Assembly: GCF_033441515.1 (NCBI RefSeq)
Contig: NZ_JAWQJT010000001.1
Span: 4,030,001 to 4,094,000 of the forward strand
Reading direction: 5' to 3'
DNA length: 64,000 nt
From: Amycolatopsis solani
Lineage (GTDB): Bacteria > Actinomycetota > Actinomycetes > Mycobacteriales > Pseudonocardiaceae
The translations under genes and the position numbers were made by a program. Each line of letters begins with the position of its first letter. Position 1 is the stretch's first letter. The notes beneath the pieces were generated by a model. The model worked only from the letters and a program-made list of their open reading frames with translations. It ran no database searches and was not told the DNA's origin. Shown in pieces: positions 39,011 to 47,059 of this stretch.

Positions 39011-39161
39011 CGTCGCAGTCCTTTCGACTGTCCGATGTGGACGGATCTGGGCGTGCGGTGGCACCGGGGAATACCCGTCACCCTGGTGAGCGAACCGCGC
39101 GTTCCGCAAACTTCCGAAAATGTTGACATGATAGGGTCGTTTGGGGAACATGAGGAGGGTT

Positions 39162-39584
39162 ATGGCGCAGGACGTTTTCTCCGTCGAACAGGTCGCCGCG
39201 AGGCTCGGCCTGCACGTCCGGACGGTCCGGAACTACGTGCGGGACGGGCGGCTGAAAGCGGTCCGGATCGGCAAGCAGTACCGGATCACCGCCGAGGACC
39301 TCGAGGCCTTCACCGGGCTGCCGGTCGCCGAGCGGGCGGCGCGGACGGCCGAGCTGTCGGGGGTCGTCGAGCTCGGCGGCGTCGACCGGGCCGGGGCCGA
39401 TCGGATCTCGACCATGGTCGTGGCCTCGGTCAACGGTCCGCGGGACGGGGGTGAGCGGCCGCTGCGCGTGGAGACCATCTACGACAAGGAGCGCGCCACC
39501 ATGAAGATCATCGTGCTCGGCGACCTCGCCGCCGGCGCCGACCTGCTGCGGTGGGTGGCCTCGATCGCCGAAAACCTGACGTGA
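39162..39584 (+). CDS. Excisionase/MerR-type helix-turn-helix protein
   Basis: 140 aa. Residues 4-55 form a helix-turn-helix of the excisionase (HTH_17) type: F-S-V-E-Q-V-A-A-R-L-G then T-V-R-N-Y-V-R-D-G-R-L-K-A-V-R-I-G-K. The rest is a small unidentified C-terminal domain. AGGAGG lies only three bases before the ATG at 39162. An ATG at 39150 is also possible with GGGG before it, so the start is uncertain by four residues. The last codon overlaps the GTG of the hydrolase, so the two are translated together. In chromosomal settings such proteins act as local transcription factors; there is no phage or integrase gene nearby to suggest a true excisionase. Confidence 0.78.
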   Translation: MAQDVFSVEQVAARLGLHVRTVRNYVRDGRLKAVRIGKQYRITAEDLEAFTGLPVAERAARTAELSGVVELGGVDRAGADRISTMVVASVNGPRDGGERPLRVETIYDKERATMKIIVLGDLAAGADLLRWVASIAENLT

Positions 39585-40438
39585 CGCCGATCTACCGCTC
39601 GGCCGAAGGCGCGCGGGCGGTCCGGGAGCGTTACGACGCGCTGCTGGCGAGCTGGCCCGTGGCCGCCGAGGACCGCACCCTGGCCACTCGATTGGGTGAC
39701 ACCTTCGCCGTGGTGTCCGGCCCGGTGGACGGGCCGCCGGTCGTCGCGCTGCAGGGCTCCGGCGGTACGGCCGCGCACTGGCTGCCGGACATCGCCACGC
39801 TCGCCGGCCGCCTGCGCGTGCACGCGGTCGACGCGCCGGGCGAGCCGGGCCGGACCGTCGAGGCACGGCCGCCGCTCGGGTCGGCCGCCTACGCGGAGTG
39901 GCTCGACGACGTCCTCGACGCGCTCGAGCTGCCGCGCGCGGCCTTCCTCGGCACCTCACTGGGCGGCTGGTGGGCGCTCGACCACGCGCTGCGCCGGCCC
40001 GCGCGGGTCACGGCGCTGGCGCTGGTCAACCCGGCGGGCATCGGCCGGCGGCGGGTCGTGCCGCTCCTGAAGTTCGCGGCGTACGGCCTCTTCGGCGACT
40101 GGGGGCGGCGCCGGTCGCTGGCCATGGTCGCGAAGGGCGGGCTCGCCGATCCCGGGCGCCGGGCGGTCGGGGAGTTCACCCTCGCGACGTTCGAGCACTT
40201 CAAGCCGCGGCTGGAAGCGATCCCGACCGTGTCGGCTGAGCGACTGCGGGAGCTGAGGATGCCCGTGCAAGCGCACTTCGGGGCCCGTGACGTCCTGCTC
40301 GACCAGCGCGACGCGGCGGCGAAGCTGCGGGCCGCCCTCCCGCACGCCGACGTCCGGCTCGCCGAGGACGCCGGTCACTTCCTGCCCGGCTGGGCCGAGG
40401 CGGCCGCGGAATTCTTGGCGGGACAAGGGAGCCGCTGA
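39581..40438 (+). CDS. Alpha/beta hydrolase
   Basis: 285 aa from a GTG that overlaps the HTH gene's stop (GTGA). It has the oxyanion strand V-V-A-L-Q-G-S-G, the nucleophile elbow L-G-T-S-L-G-G with Ser, Asp in F-G-A-R-D, and the catalytic His in A-G-H-F-L. The lid region is Arg-rich (G-R-R-R-V-V-P). This is a generic serine hydrolase/esterase; the substrate is unknown. It is coupled to the HTH regulator, which may control it. Confidence 0.88.
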   Translation: MTPIYRSAEGARAVRERYDALLASWPVAAEDRTLATRLGDTFAVVSGPVDGPPVVALQGSGGTAAHWLPDIATLAGRLRVHAVDAPGEPGRTVEARPPLGSAAYAEWLDDVLDALELPRAAFLGTSLGGWWALDHALRRPARVTALALVNPAGIGRRRVVPLLKFAAYGLFGDWGRRRSLAMVAKGGLADPGRRAVGEFTLATFEHFKPRLEAIPTVSAERLRELRMPVQAHFGARDVLLDQRDAAAKLRAALPHADVRLAEDAGHFLPGWAEAAAEFLAGQGSR

Positions 40439-40501
40439 GCCGCGCGGCGGAATCCTGCGCACTGCGGGCAACCCGGGCCCGGCCAAGACGTCCAGGTGAT
40501 C

Positions 40502-41593
40502 ATGAGAATCCCGGCGCTCCTCGCGTCCGTCCTCGCCCTGCTGACCGTTTCCGCACTTCCCGCCTCGGCGGAAACCGCTGTGCCGCCCGGATTCCAGCCC
40601 GCGTCGACCAGCTGGACCGGCCCCGACACCGGCTATGTCCTCGGGTACTCGCCGTGCGGGAAGGCGTGGTGCCCGGCGCTGCTGGGCACCACCGACGGAG
40701 GTGCGCACTGGCGGCGGCTGGGCGCGCCGGCGATGCCGTTGCCCGACAACCACAACCACGTCGCGCTGACGGCCGTCAGCAGCCGGGTCGCTTACGTCAG
40801 CGACGGCGTCCACCTCCGCGCCACCCGGGACGGCGGTACGTCCTGGCACCCGGTCCGCCTGGCCGGCGCGCGCGAGCCGTTCTACCTGTCGAAGGTCGCC
40901 GAAACCGGCGGTCGCGTGTTCGCGGTGCTCACCACCAACGGCGAGGGCCGCGGTTCGACGCGGCTGTACTCCGCGGTCGCCGGCTCGCCGGTGCTCGCTC
41001 CGGTGCCCGGCTTCGCGGTCACCGGCTCCCTCACCTACGGCGATCTCTCCGTCGGCGGGGGCGTGCAGGTCGCGCTCGGCGCGGACTACGGCACGGAGGA
41101 GTACTGGACCGCCCGTGACGGCGTCCGCTTCACCCGGGCCGAGCCGCCGTGCCCGGCCGGGACGGTCGCTTCGCTCGCCAACGTCCGGGATCGGCAGGTC
41201 GTGGCGCTGTGCAGCAGCAGTCCCGGCTCGCCGCAGCCGGGCTCGACCGAGCGGCGGCTGCGGCACGCGCCGCAGCTCGGCGGTGCGTTCAGCGGGAGCG
41301 ACGAAGCGCCGTACACCGGGATCACGCAGGGGTTCGGCGCCGCTTCGCCGACGTCCGCGACGGTCGCCGCGGTGGGTGGCGGTACCGGGTTCCTGCACCG
41401 CACGGCCGACGGTGGTCGCACGTGGACGACGACGGCGTTGTCCGAACGGGGGCTCGGGCTGACCGACTTGGACTTCCCGGGCCGCGGCACCGGGGTCGTC
41501 GTGGACGGTCAGCCGGATGCCGCAGGCGGTTCCGCCGTGTACCGCACCACGGACGGCGGAACCTCTTGGCACGAGCTGCGTTTCGGGCAATAG
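40502..41593 (+). CDS. Secreted BNR/sialidase-like beta-propeller protein
   Basis: 363 aa from the ATG at 40502 (AGGTGAT just upstream), with a signal peptide (1-24, ending A-S-A). The mature protein repeats the pattern T-D-G-G-x-x-W or D-G-G-T-S-W at several points (near residues 57, 112, 306, 355), the Asp-box of BNR/Ycf48-type propellers. No sialidase active-site Arg triad or Glu/Tyr pair is apparent, so a binding or scaffold role is more likely than hydrolysis. It stands alone, 63 bp after the hydrolase. Confidence 0.82.
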   Translation: MRIPALLASVLALLTVSALPASAETAVPPGFQPASTSWTGPDTGYVLGYSPCGKAWCPALLGTTDGGAHWRRLGAPAMPLPDNHNHVALTAVSSRVAYVSDGVHLRATRDGGTSWHPVRLAGAREPFYLSKVAETGGRVFAVLTTNGEGRGSTRLYSAVAGSPVLAPVPGFAVTGSLTYGDLSVGGGVQVALGADYGTEEYWTARDGVRFTRAEPPCPAGTVASLANVRDRQVVALCSSSPGSPQPGSTERRLRHAPQLGGAFSGSDEAPYTGITQGFGAASPTSATVAAVGGGTGFLHRTADGGRTWTTTALSERGLGLTDLDFPGRGTGVVVDGQPDAAGGSAVYRTTDGGTSWHELRFGQ

Positions 41594-41621
41594 TCCCTGG
41601 CAGGCAAGGCCCTTCGGCCCG

Positions 41622-41673
41622 GTTCACTTGGTGAACGGCATGTCGTAGGCTGAGCACTGTCCGTTGCCGGACA
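41622..41673 (+). promoter_or_regulatory. Two small hairpins upstream of the methyltransferase
   Basis: GTTCAC-TTG-GTGAAC (41622-41636) and TGTCCG-TTGC-CGGACA (41658-41673) occupy the 138-bp gap. The first may be an operator or a terminator of the propeller gene, the second a leader hairpin. Their role is not established. Confidence 0.35.
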
Positions 41674-41731
41674 CGGTGAGCGAAACCCGGGCCGGGTGCC
41701 GTCCGCCGCGCGCAGAGTGGGAGATCAGCCG

Positions 41732-42571
41732 ATGACGCCTGGCGACCTGCGGCCCGGAACCGAGGGTGGCTCGGCCGCGCTCGATTTCAGCAAGGCGAGC
41801 CTCGCCAGGTTGTCCGACGCGCTCCTCGGCGGCCACGACCACTACGAGGTCGACCGCGAAGCCATGCGGCGCCTGCTGGCGATCGCGCCCGGCGCGCGCA
41901 CGATGGCGAAGGAACACCGCGACTGGCTGGTGCGCGCGGTGCGGTTCCTGGCGGGCAAGCGCGGCATCGACCAGTTCCTCGACCTGGGTTCCGGCATGCC
42001 GACGGCGGAAAACACCCACCAGGTGGCGCAGCGGTACAACCCGGACGCGCAGGTGGTGTACGTCGACAACGACCCGGTCGTGCAGGTGCACGGCCGGGCG
42101 CTGCTGGAAGAGAACTACCTGACGCACGTGACGGGCGCCGACCTGACCCGCCCGGCCGACACGCTCGGCGACGACGTCGTCGAGGAGTACCTGGACTTCT
42201 CCCGGCCGGTGGCGCTGATCCTCACGTCGATCGTGCACCACATCGACGACTACGACCGCGCGAAGAAGATCGTCGGCGAGTACGTCGAGGCGCTCGCGCC
42301 CGGGTCGTACCTGCTGCTCACGCACAACTTCGACCCGGAAGAGGACTCGCCGCGGCAGGAACTCGCGCGGTTGCTGGAAACGAGCTTCCAGGGCACCGGG
42401 CTCGGCAGCGTCCACCGCACGCGGGAGCAGATCGAGGCGTTCTTCGAAGGCACGGAGCTGCTCCGGCCGGGGCTGGTCTACCTGCACGAATGGTGGCCGG
42501 ACGGCCCGCGCCTGCACCCGCTGTCCGAGCTGAACTTCCTGACTCTGGGCGGCGTGGCCCGCAAGCAGTAG
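41732..42571 (+). CDS. SAM-dependent methyltransferase of the DUF574/Methyltransf_19 type
   Basis: 279 aa from the ATG at 41732 with GGGAG upstream. Family signatures: A-R-L-S-D-A-L-L-G-G-H-D-H-Y near the start, F-L-D-L-G-S-G-M-P-T for SAM binding, V-V-Y-V-D-N-D-P-V, and a C-terminal W-W-P-D-G. This family is greatly expanded in actinomycetes; most members have no known substrate. It ends at a strong bidirectional terminator and shows no link to its neighbours. Confidence 0.92.
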   Translation: MTPGDLRPGTEGGSAALDFSKASLARLSDALLGGHDHYEVDREAMRRLLAIAPGARTMAKEHRDWLVRAVRFLAGKRGIDQFLDLGSGMPTAENTHQVAQRYNPDAQVVYVDNDPVVQVHGRALLEENYLTHVTGADLTRPADTLGDDVVEEYLDFSRPVALILTSIVHHIDDYDRAKKIVGEYVEALAPGSYLLLTHNFDPEEDSPRQELARLLETSFQGTGLGSVHRTREQIEAFFEGTELLRPGLVYLHEWWPDGPRLHPLSELNFLTLGGVARKQ

Positions 42572-42578
42572 CGCCCGG

Positions 42579-42624
42579 GTCGTGAGTGGTAAGTCGGGTT
42601 CTAACCCGACTTACCACTCACGAC
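42579..42624. terminator. 22-bp perfect hairpin between convergent genes
   Basis: Arms 42579-42600 and 42603-42624 are fully complementary around a two-base loop (core AGTCGGGTT-CT-AACCCGACT). It lies 7 bp after the methyltransferase stop and 15 bp from the aldo/keto reductase stop, so it can serve both. No T-run is present, as is usual in actinomycetes. Confidence 0.85.
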
Positions 42625-42639
42625 CGGCGGGCGCACGGG

Positions 42640-43473
42640 TCAGGCGGCGTTGAACGAATCCGGGTCCGGCCCGGTGCGCTCGTCGCGGTTCAGCGGCGAC
42701 AGCGACTCGACCTCATCCTCCGTGAGGGTGAACTCGAACAGGTCGAAGTTCTCCTCGATCCGCGACCGCGTCACCGACTTCGGGATGACGACGTTGCCCA
42801 GCTGCAGGTGCCAGCGCAGCACGATCTGCGCGGGCGTCCGGCCGTGCTTCACCGCCAGTTCCGCCACCACCGGGTCACCCAGGAGTGAGCCGCCCTTGGC
42901 GAGCGGGCTCCACGCCTCCGTCGCGATGCCGTGCTTCGCGTCGAACTCGCGGACCTCCTGCTGCTGCAGGTACGGGTGCAGCTCGACCTGATTGACCGCC
43001 GGGACGACGTCGGACGCGTCCATCAGCCGTTCGAGGTGCGCGGGCTGGAAGTTGGACACGCCGATCGCGCGGACGCGGCCGTCGGCGTACAGCTTCTCGA
43101 ACGCCTTCCAGGTGTCGAGGTACTTGTCGCGCTTCGGCGTCGGCCAGTGGATCAGGTACAGGTCGAGCTGCTCCAGGCCGAGCCGGGCCATGCTCTCGTC
43201 GAACGCCTTGAGCGTCGAGTCGTAGCCCTGCGCGGAGTTCCACAGCTTGGTGGTGACGAACAGTTCGTCGCGGGCGATGCCGGACTCGGCGATGGCCCGG
43301 CCGACGCCCTTTTCGTTGCCGTAGACGGCGGCGGTGTCGATGCTGCGGTAGCCCACGTCGAGTGCGGTCTTCACGGCGGTGGCGGTCTCGTCGTCCGGGA
43401 TCTGGAACACGCCGTAGCCGAGCTGCGGCATCCGCACGCCGTTGTTGAGTTCGATCACGGGCACGCTGGTCAC
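42640..43473 (-). CDS. Aldo/keto reductase (AKR5-like)
   Basis: 277 aa from the GTG at 43473, preceded by AAAGGA nine bases upstream. An ATG at 43500 overlaps the MFS stop (ATGA) and is an alternative giving nine more residues. The catalytic tetrad is visible: Asp in S-I-D-T-A-A, Tyr in V-Y-G-N-E, Lys in T-T-K-L-W, His in L-I-H-W-P. The NADPH-binding segment I-P-K-S-V-T-R-S-R-I is near the C-terminus. It resembles 2,5-diketo-gluconate reductase/prostaglandin-F-synthase-type AKRs and would reduce aldehydes or ketones. Coupled to the MFS gene upstream, it may share MarR control. Confidence 0.95.
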   Translation of the reverse strand: MTSVPVIELNNGVRMPQLGYGVFQIPDDETATAVKTALDVGYRSIDTAAVYGNEKGVGRAIAESGIARDELFVTTKLWNSAQGYDSTLKAFDESMARLGLEQLDLYLIHWPTPKRDKYLDTWKAFEKLYADGRVRAIGVSNFQPAHLERLMDASDVVPAVNQVELHPYLQQQEVREFDAKHGIATEAWSPLAKGGSLLGDPVVAELAVKHGRTPAQIVLRWHLQLGNVVIPKSVTRSRIEENFDLFEFTLTEDEVESLSPLNRDERTGPDPDSFNAA

Positions 43474-43496
43474 GAGGGGTCCTTTCGGTGGGTGGT

Positions 43497-44681
43497 TCAT
43501 CGGGCGAGTACCCGTTCCCCGGCGTCGAAACTAGCCGGGGTCCGGCGGTCGAGCAGACCGGAAACGAGCGCCACGGCGAGGCCCGCCGCGGCGAGCGCGG
43601 CGCCGATCCAGTTGGGGGCGGTGTAGCCGAGGCCGGACTCGATGGCCTGGCCGCCGAGCCACGCGCCGCCCGCGTTGCCGAGGTTGAACGCGGCGATGTT
43701 CGCCGCCGAGGCCAGCGCCGGGGCGCCCTCGGCCTTGGCCATCACGCGGGCCTGCAGCGGCGGCACGGTCGCGAAGCCCGCCGCGCCGAACAGCGCGATG
43801 GTGATCGCCGCCGGCACCTTGGCGTGCGCGGTGAAGACGAACGCGACCAGCACGATCGCCAGCGCCGCGAGGATCACGTACAGGCTCGGCATGAGCTTGC
43901 GGTCCGCCGCCCGGCCGCCCAGCAGGTTGCCGGCGAAGAGACCGCCGCCGAAGAGCACGAGCAGCCAGGTGACGGCGCCGCTGGAGAAGCCGGCGACCTC
44001 GGTCATCATCGGCGCGATGTAGGTGAAGGACGCGAACACCCCGGCGAAGCCGAGCGCGGTCATCACCAGCGCGAGCCACACCTGCGGGCGGCGGAACACG
44101 GCGAGCTCGCCGCGCAGGCCCGCGCCCGGCGAAGGTTCCTGGTGCGGCACCAGCGCGAGGATGCCGATCGCGCCGAGCACGCCCAGCGCGCTGACCACCC
44201 AGAACGTCGAGCGCCAGCCGAAGGCCTGGCCGAGCGCGGTGCCGGCGGGCACGCCGAGGACGTTCGCCACGGTCAGCCCGGTGAACATGAGCGCGATCGC
44301 GCTGGCCTGCTTGGCCGGGGCGACCAGCGAAGCGGCGACCACCGAGCCGACGCCGAAGAACGCGCCGTGCGACAGGGCGGCGACGACCCGGCCGGTCATC
44401 AGCAGGCCGTAGCTCGGGGCCAGCGCCGAGAGCACGTTGCCCGCGATGAACAGGCCCATCAGGGCGACCAGCACGGTCTTGCGCGGCACCCGCGAGGCCA
44501 GCGCGGTGAGCACGGGCGCGCCGACGACGACGCCGAGCGCGTAGCCCGAGATGAGCAGGCCTGCGGACGGGATCGAGACGCCGAAGTCGGCCGCGACCTC
44601 GGGCAGCAGGCCCATGATCACGAACTCGGTGGTGCCGATCCCGAAAGCGCTGATCGCCAGTGCGAGCAGGGCGGCGGGCAT
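43497..44681 (-). CDS. MFS transporter (DHA1, AraJ/chloramphenicol-efflux type)
   Basis: 394 aa from the ATG at 44681, with AAGGAAG upstream; a longer frame to 44726 would run into the operator. Twelve hydrophobic segments are readable. The protein starts with G-I-G-T-T-E-F-V-I-M-G-L-L-P, and motif A-like A-S-R-V-P-R-K appears after helix 2, both typical of the AraJ/CmlR subgroup of drug exporters. It is divergent from a MarR regulator with paired inverted repeats between them, so it is probably a regulated exporter of a small aromatic compound or drug. Confidence 0.94.
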   Translation of the reverse strand: MPAALLALAISAFGIGTTEFVIMGLLPEVAADFGVSIPSAGLLISGYALGVVVGAPVLTALASRVPRKTVLVALMGLFIAGNVLSALAPSYGLLMTGRVVAALSHGAFFGVGSVVAASLVAPAKQASAIALMFTGLTVANVLGVPAGTALGQAFGWRSTFWVVSALGVLGAIGILALVPHQEPSPGAGLRGELAVFRRPQVWLALVMTALGFAGVFASFTYIAPMMTEVAGFSSGAVTWLLVLFGGGLFAGNLLGGRAADRKLMPSLYVILAALAIVLVAFVFTAHAKVPAAITIALFGAAGFATVPPLQARVMAKAEGAPALASAANIAAFNLGNAGGAWLGGQAIESGLGYTAPNWIGAALAAAGLAVALVSGLLDRRTPASFDAGERVLAR

Positions 44682-44722
44682 GGACTTCCTTCTTCCCGGG
44701 GTAGACTGGGTTATGGGCGTTG

Positions 44723-44749
44723 GCAACTACGAGCGTCCGAGATAGTTGC
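44723..44749. promoter_or_regulatory. Probable MarR operator 1
   Basis: GCAACTA (44723-44729) and TAGTTGC (44743-44749) form a perfect inverted repeat with a 13-bp spacer in the gap between the MFS and MarR genes. Confidence 0.65.
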
Positions 44750-44786
44750 AGACGCCGTATATTGCACGAGCTCGATAGTGCAGCGT

Positions 44787-44798
44787 GCAAACAGTTGC
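44787..44798. promoter_or_regulatory. Probable MarR operator 2
   Basis: GCAA-ACAG-TTGC, a second palindrome with the same GCAA/TTGC ends as operator 1, 25 bp before the marR GTG. This supports autoregulation. Confidence 0.5.
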
Positions 44799-44822
44799 GC
44801 GCAAGCCCGGGAGAGGTGAACC

Positions 44823-45284
44823 GTGTCACTGGACGACGACGCCGTGGAGGCACGCGCGCAGGGCTGGCGCACGCTCGCCGCCCTCCACGCGCGGATCGAG
44901 GACCGGCTGCAGCGCGCGCTGGAGCGCGACCACGAGCTGTCGGTGAGCGAGTACACCGTGCTCGACGTGCTCGCCCGCCAGGACGGCTTCCACCTGCGGA
45001 TGAACCAGCTCGCCAACGCCGTGGTGCTCAGCCAGTCGGCGACGACGAGGCTGGTGACCCGGCTGGAGGGCCGGGGCCTGCTGGCCCGCTACCTCTGCGC
45101 GGACGACCGCCGCGGCATCTACACCGAGGTGACGCCGGCGGGCCAGGCCCTGCTGACCGCGGCCCGCCCGACCCACGACGTGGCGCTCGCGGAAGCCCTC
45201 GCGGAGGCCGGAACCTTGCCGGAACTTTCGCCGCTGGTCGGCGCGCTGGGCACGCTTTCCTTCCCGGCCGTGCCCTCGGCCTGA
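44823..45284 (+). CDS. MarR-family transcriptional regulator
   Basis: 153 aa from a GTG with GAGAGG upstream. It has a winged helix with M-N-Q-L-A-N-A-V-V-L-S-Q-S-A-T-T-R-L-V-T-R-L-E as helix-turn-helix and a wing D-D-R-R-G-I-Y, the DxRxxx signature of MarR. Helices at both ends provide dimerisation. It is divergent from the MFS exporter with two matching palindromes in between, so repression of the exporter relieved by its substrate is the natural reading. Confidence 0.92.
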   Translation: MSLDDDAVEARAQGWRTLAALHARIEDRLQRALERDHELSVSEYTVLDVLARQDGFHLRMNQLANAVVLSQSATTRLVTRLEGRGLLARYLCADDRRGIYTEVTPAGQALLTAARPTHDVALAEALAEAGTLPELSPLVGALGTLSFPAVPSA

Positions 45285-45285
45285 C

Positions 45286-45353
45286 GCAAGCGCCCCAAGG
45301 CGGCCTTCGGTGCGTCAGACGCAACCAAGGCCACATTGGGGCGCTCGGCTTGC
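45286..45353. terminator. Long imperfect hairpin after marR
   Basis: Arms 45286-45316 and 45318-45353 pair over about 29 positions with a few mismatches and one bulge; AGCGCCCCAA and TTGGGGCGCT form the outer stem. It starts two bases after the marR stop codon. Confidence 0.65.
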
Positions 45354-45517
45354 GCCGGTCCAGGGCGAGGTTGCGAAACTTTCCGGCGCACCACCTGCCG
45401 TTGTGCCCTCGGCCTGACGCAAACTTGCGAAAGCCGCCCGAAACTCCCGCTGACCGGAAACCTCCCGATCGGCGGTGCGATTACGGCGCCGGGGCGCCCT
45501 AACCCCTGCTCCATCCG

Positions 45518-45637
45518 TGGGACACTTTCGCTCGCCGCGATCGATAGTCTCGCTGGTCAGCACCGTTTGTCCGGCTTTCGTCCTGTCCCGGTACTCGTTG
45601 ACCGGATCGTTTCGCCCGCCCTAATTTGTTGTCCCAC
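45518..45637. promoter_or_regulatory. Possible ROK operator pair
   Basis: GTGGGACA (45518-45525) and TGTCCCAC (45630-45637) are inverted copies about 105 bp apart upstream of the ROK gene, which could support looping by a ROK dimer or tetramer. The evidence is weak. Confidence 0.25.
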
Positions 45638-45661
45638 CAGACGAACTGGGGTGGTGTCGGC

Positions 45662-46933
45662 GTGGACTCCTCCTTCTCGCTCAAACCGGTGCGCCCGGCC
45701 GACCAGGCCGCCGTCCGGCGGAGCAACCTTTCGCTGGTGCTGCGGCACCTGCGGGACGCGGGTCCCCGGTCGCGGGCGGGCATCGCCGCGGACACCGGGC
45801 TCAACAAGGGAACCGTCTCCAGCCTCGTCGCCGAACTCGTCGAGCGCGGCCTGGCCCGGGAGGGCGACCGGGAGCGTGCCGGCGCGGTCGGGCGGCCGGG
45901 CACGATCGTCCAGCTCGACGGGCGCGGGGTCGGCGGGATCGGCGTGGAGATCAACGTCGACTACCTGACCGCGCTCGCCCTCGACCTCACCGGCACCGTC
46001 CTGTTCGAACAACGCGTCGGGCTCGACGTGCCGGCGTTCCCCGTCGAGAAGGTCCTCGACGCCGGCGCGGAGCTGACCGCGCGGGCGCTGCGGGAGTGCC
46101 GCCGGCTCGGGGTGATGCCCGCCGGCGTCACCGTCGGCGTCCCGGCGCTGGTCGACGTCGCGAGCGGCACCGTCGCCTTCGCCCCCAACCTGCACTGGAC
46201 CGACGTCCGGGTGGTCCGCGGCATCACCGAGCGGCTGACCCGGCGGCTCGGCCCGCCGTCGTTCCCGATCCGCACGGCCAACGACGCGAACCTCGGCGCA
46301 CTCGGCGAGTACGCGATGGGCAGCGTCGCCGGCACGGCCGACCTGGTGTACGTGACCGGCGAGATCGGCGTCGGCGGTGGCGTGATCGCCGGGGGACGGC
46401 TGCTCGGCGGCGCGGAAGGGTTCGCCGGCGAGATCGGTCACATCCAGCTCGACCCGGCGGGCCGGGTCTGCGGCTGCGGCCGCCGCGGCTGCTGGGAAAC
46501 CCTGGTGGGGCTCGCCGGGCTGCTGCGGCTCGCCGCGGCGCCGGGCGATCCCGTGCACGACCCGTCGCTGGACCTCGAACAGCGGCTCGACCTGATCCGC
46601 CGCCGCGCCGAGCTCAAGGACAAGCGGACGCTCGACGCGCTCGCGCAGGTCGGGACCGGGCTCGGCGCCGGCGCCGCGGTGCTGATCAACGTCTTCAACC
46701 CGCGCGTGGTGCTGCTGGGCGGCTACTTCGCCCAGCTGGGCCCGTACCTGCTCGGCCCGATGCTGGCCGAGCTCGAAACCCGCGTGATCGCGCCGGGGAT
46801 CGGGGGCTGCCGCGTCGAGCTGTCCTGGCTCGGGTTCTCCGCGGCTTCGCGGGGCGGCGCGCACGTGGCGCTGCAGGCGGTGTTCGACGACCCGGCGCTG
46901 GTCGGCGTCCGCGCGGAAAGGGAGAGTGGATGA
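45662..46933 (+). CDS. ROK-family transcriptional regulator of the ebo-like operon (putative)
   Basis: 423 aa from the GTG at 45662, with GGGGTGG upstream; a TTG at 45626 is the other option. An N-terminal winged helix (about 15-75: N-L-S-L-V-L-R-H-L then G-L-N-K-G-T-V-S-S-L-V) precedes a ROK sugar-kinase-like fold. That fold has N-D-A-N-L-G-A-L-G-E, the G-E-I-G-H cofactor motif and the zinc cluster C-G-C-G-R-R-G-C-W-E-T. These are repressors answering to a sugar or sugar phosphate. It lies 126 bp before the inositol-phosphate-synthase-like gene on the same strand, and its close relative at 60085 regulates xylose isomerase. Control of the ebo-like operon by a sugar-derived signal is inferred from position. 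Confidence 0.92.
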   Translation: MDSSFSLKPVRPADQAAVRRSNLSLVLRHLRDAGPRSRAGIAADTGLNKGTVSSLVAELVERGLAREGDRERAGAVGRPGTIVQLDGRGVGGIGVEINVDYLTALALDLTGTVLFEQRVGLDVPAFPVEKVLDAGAELTARALRECRRLGVMPAGVTVGVPALVDVASGTVAFAPNLHWTDVRVVRGITERLTRRLGPPSFPIRTANDANLGALGEYAMGSVAGTADLVYVTGEIGVGGGVIAGGRLLGGAEGFAGEIGHIQLDPAGRVCGCGRRGCWETLVGLAGLLRLAAAPGDPVHDPSLDLEQRLDLIRRRAELKDKRTLDALAQVGTGLGAGAAVLINVFNPRVVLLGGYFAQLGPYLLGPMLAELETRVIAPGIGGCRVELSWLGFSAASRGGAHVALQAVFDDPALVGVRAERESG

Positions 46934-47059
46934 CGCTCGCGTCCCCTGACCGGGTGGAAACACTTGATCGACTCACGCGATGTAGATCGGGTGGGCGTCC
47001 GCGCACCGGGCGAGAACCCGCCGGGCGCGGGCTGATGTGCCGAACTGCTGGAGGAACTT

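Larger units (their letters stand above)
45285..45661. other. 377-bp gap: terminator, duplicated marR tail, ROK promoter
   Basis: From left to right: a long imperfect hairpin (45286-45353), a second copy of the 20 bases spanning the marR stop (45403-45422 repeats 45270-45289), and the leader of the ROK gene with CTAATTTGTTG at 45621-45631. No open frame here looks coding. Confidence 0.7.
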
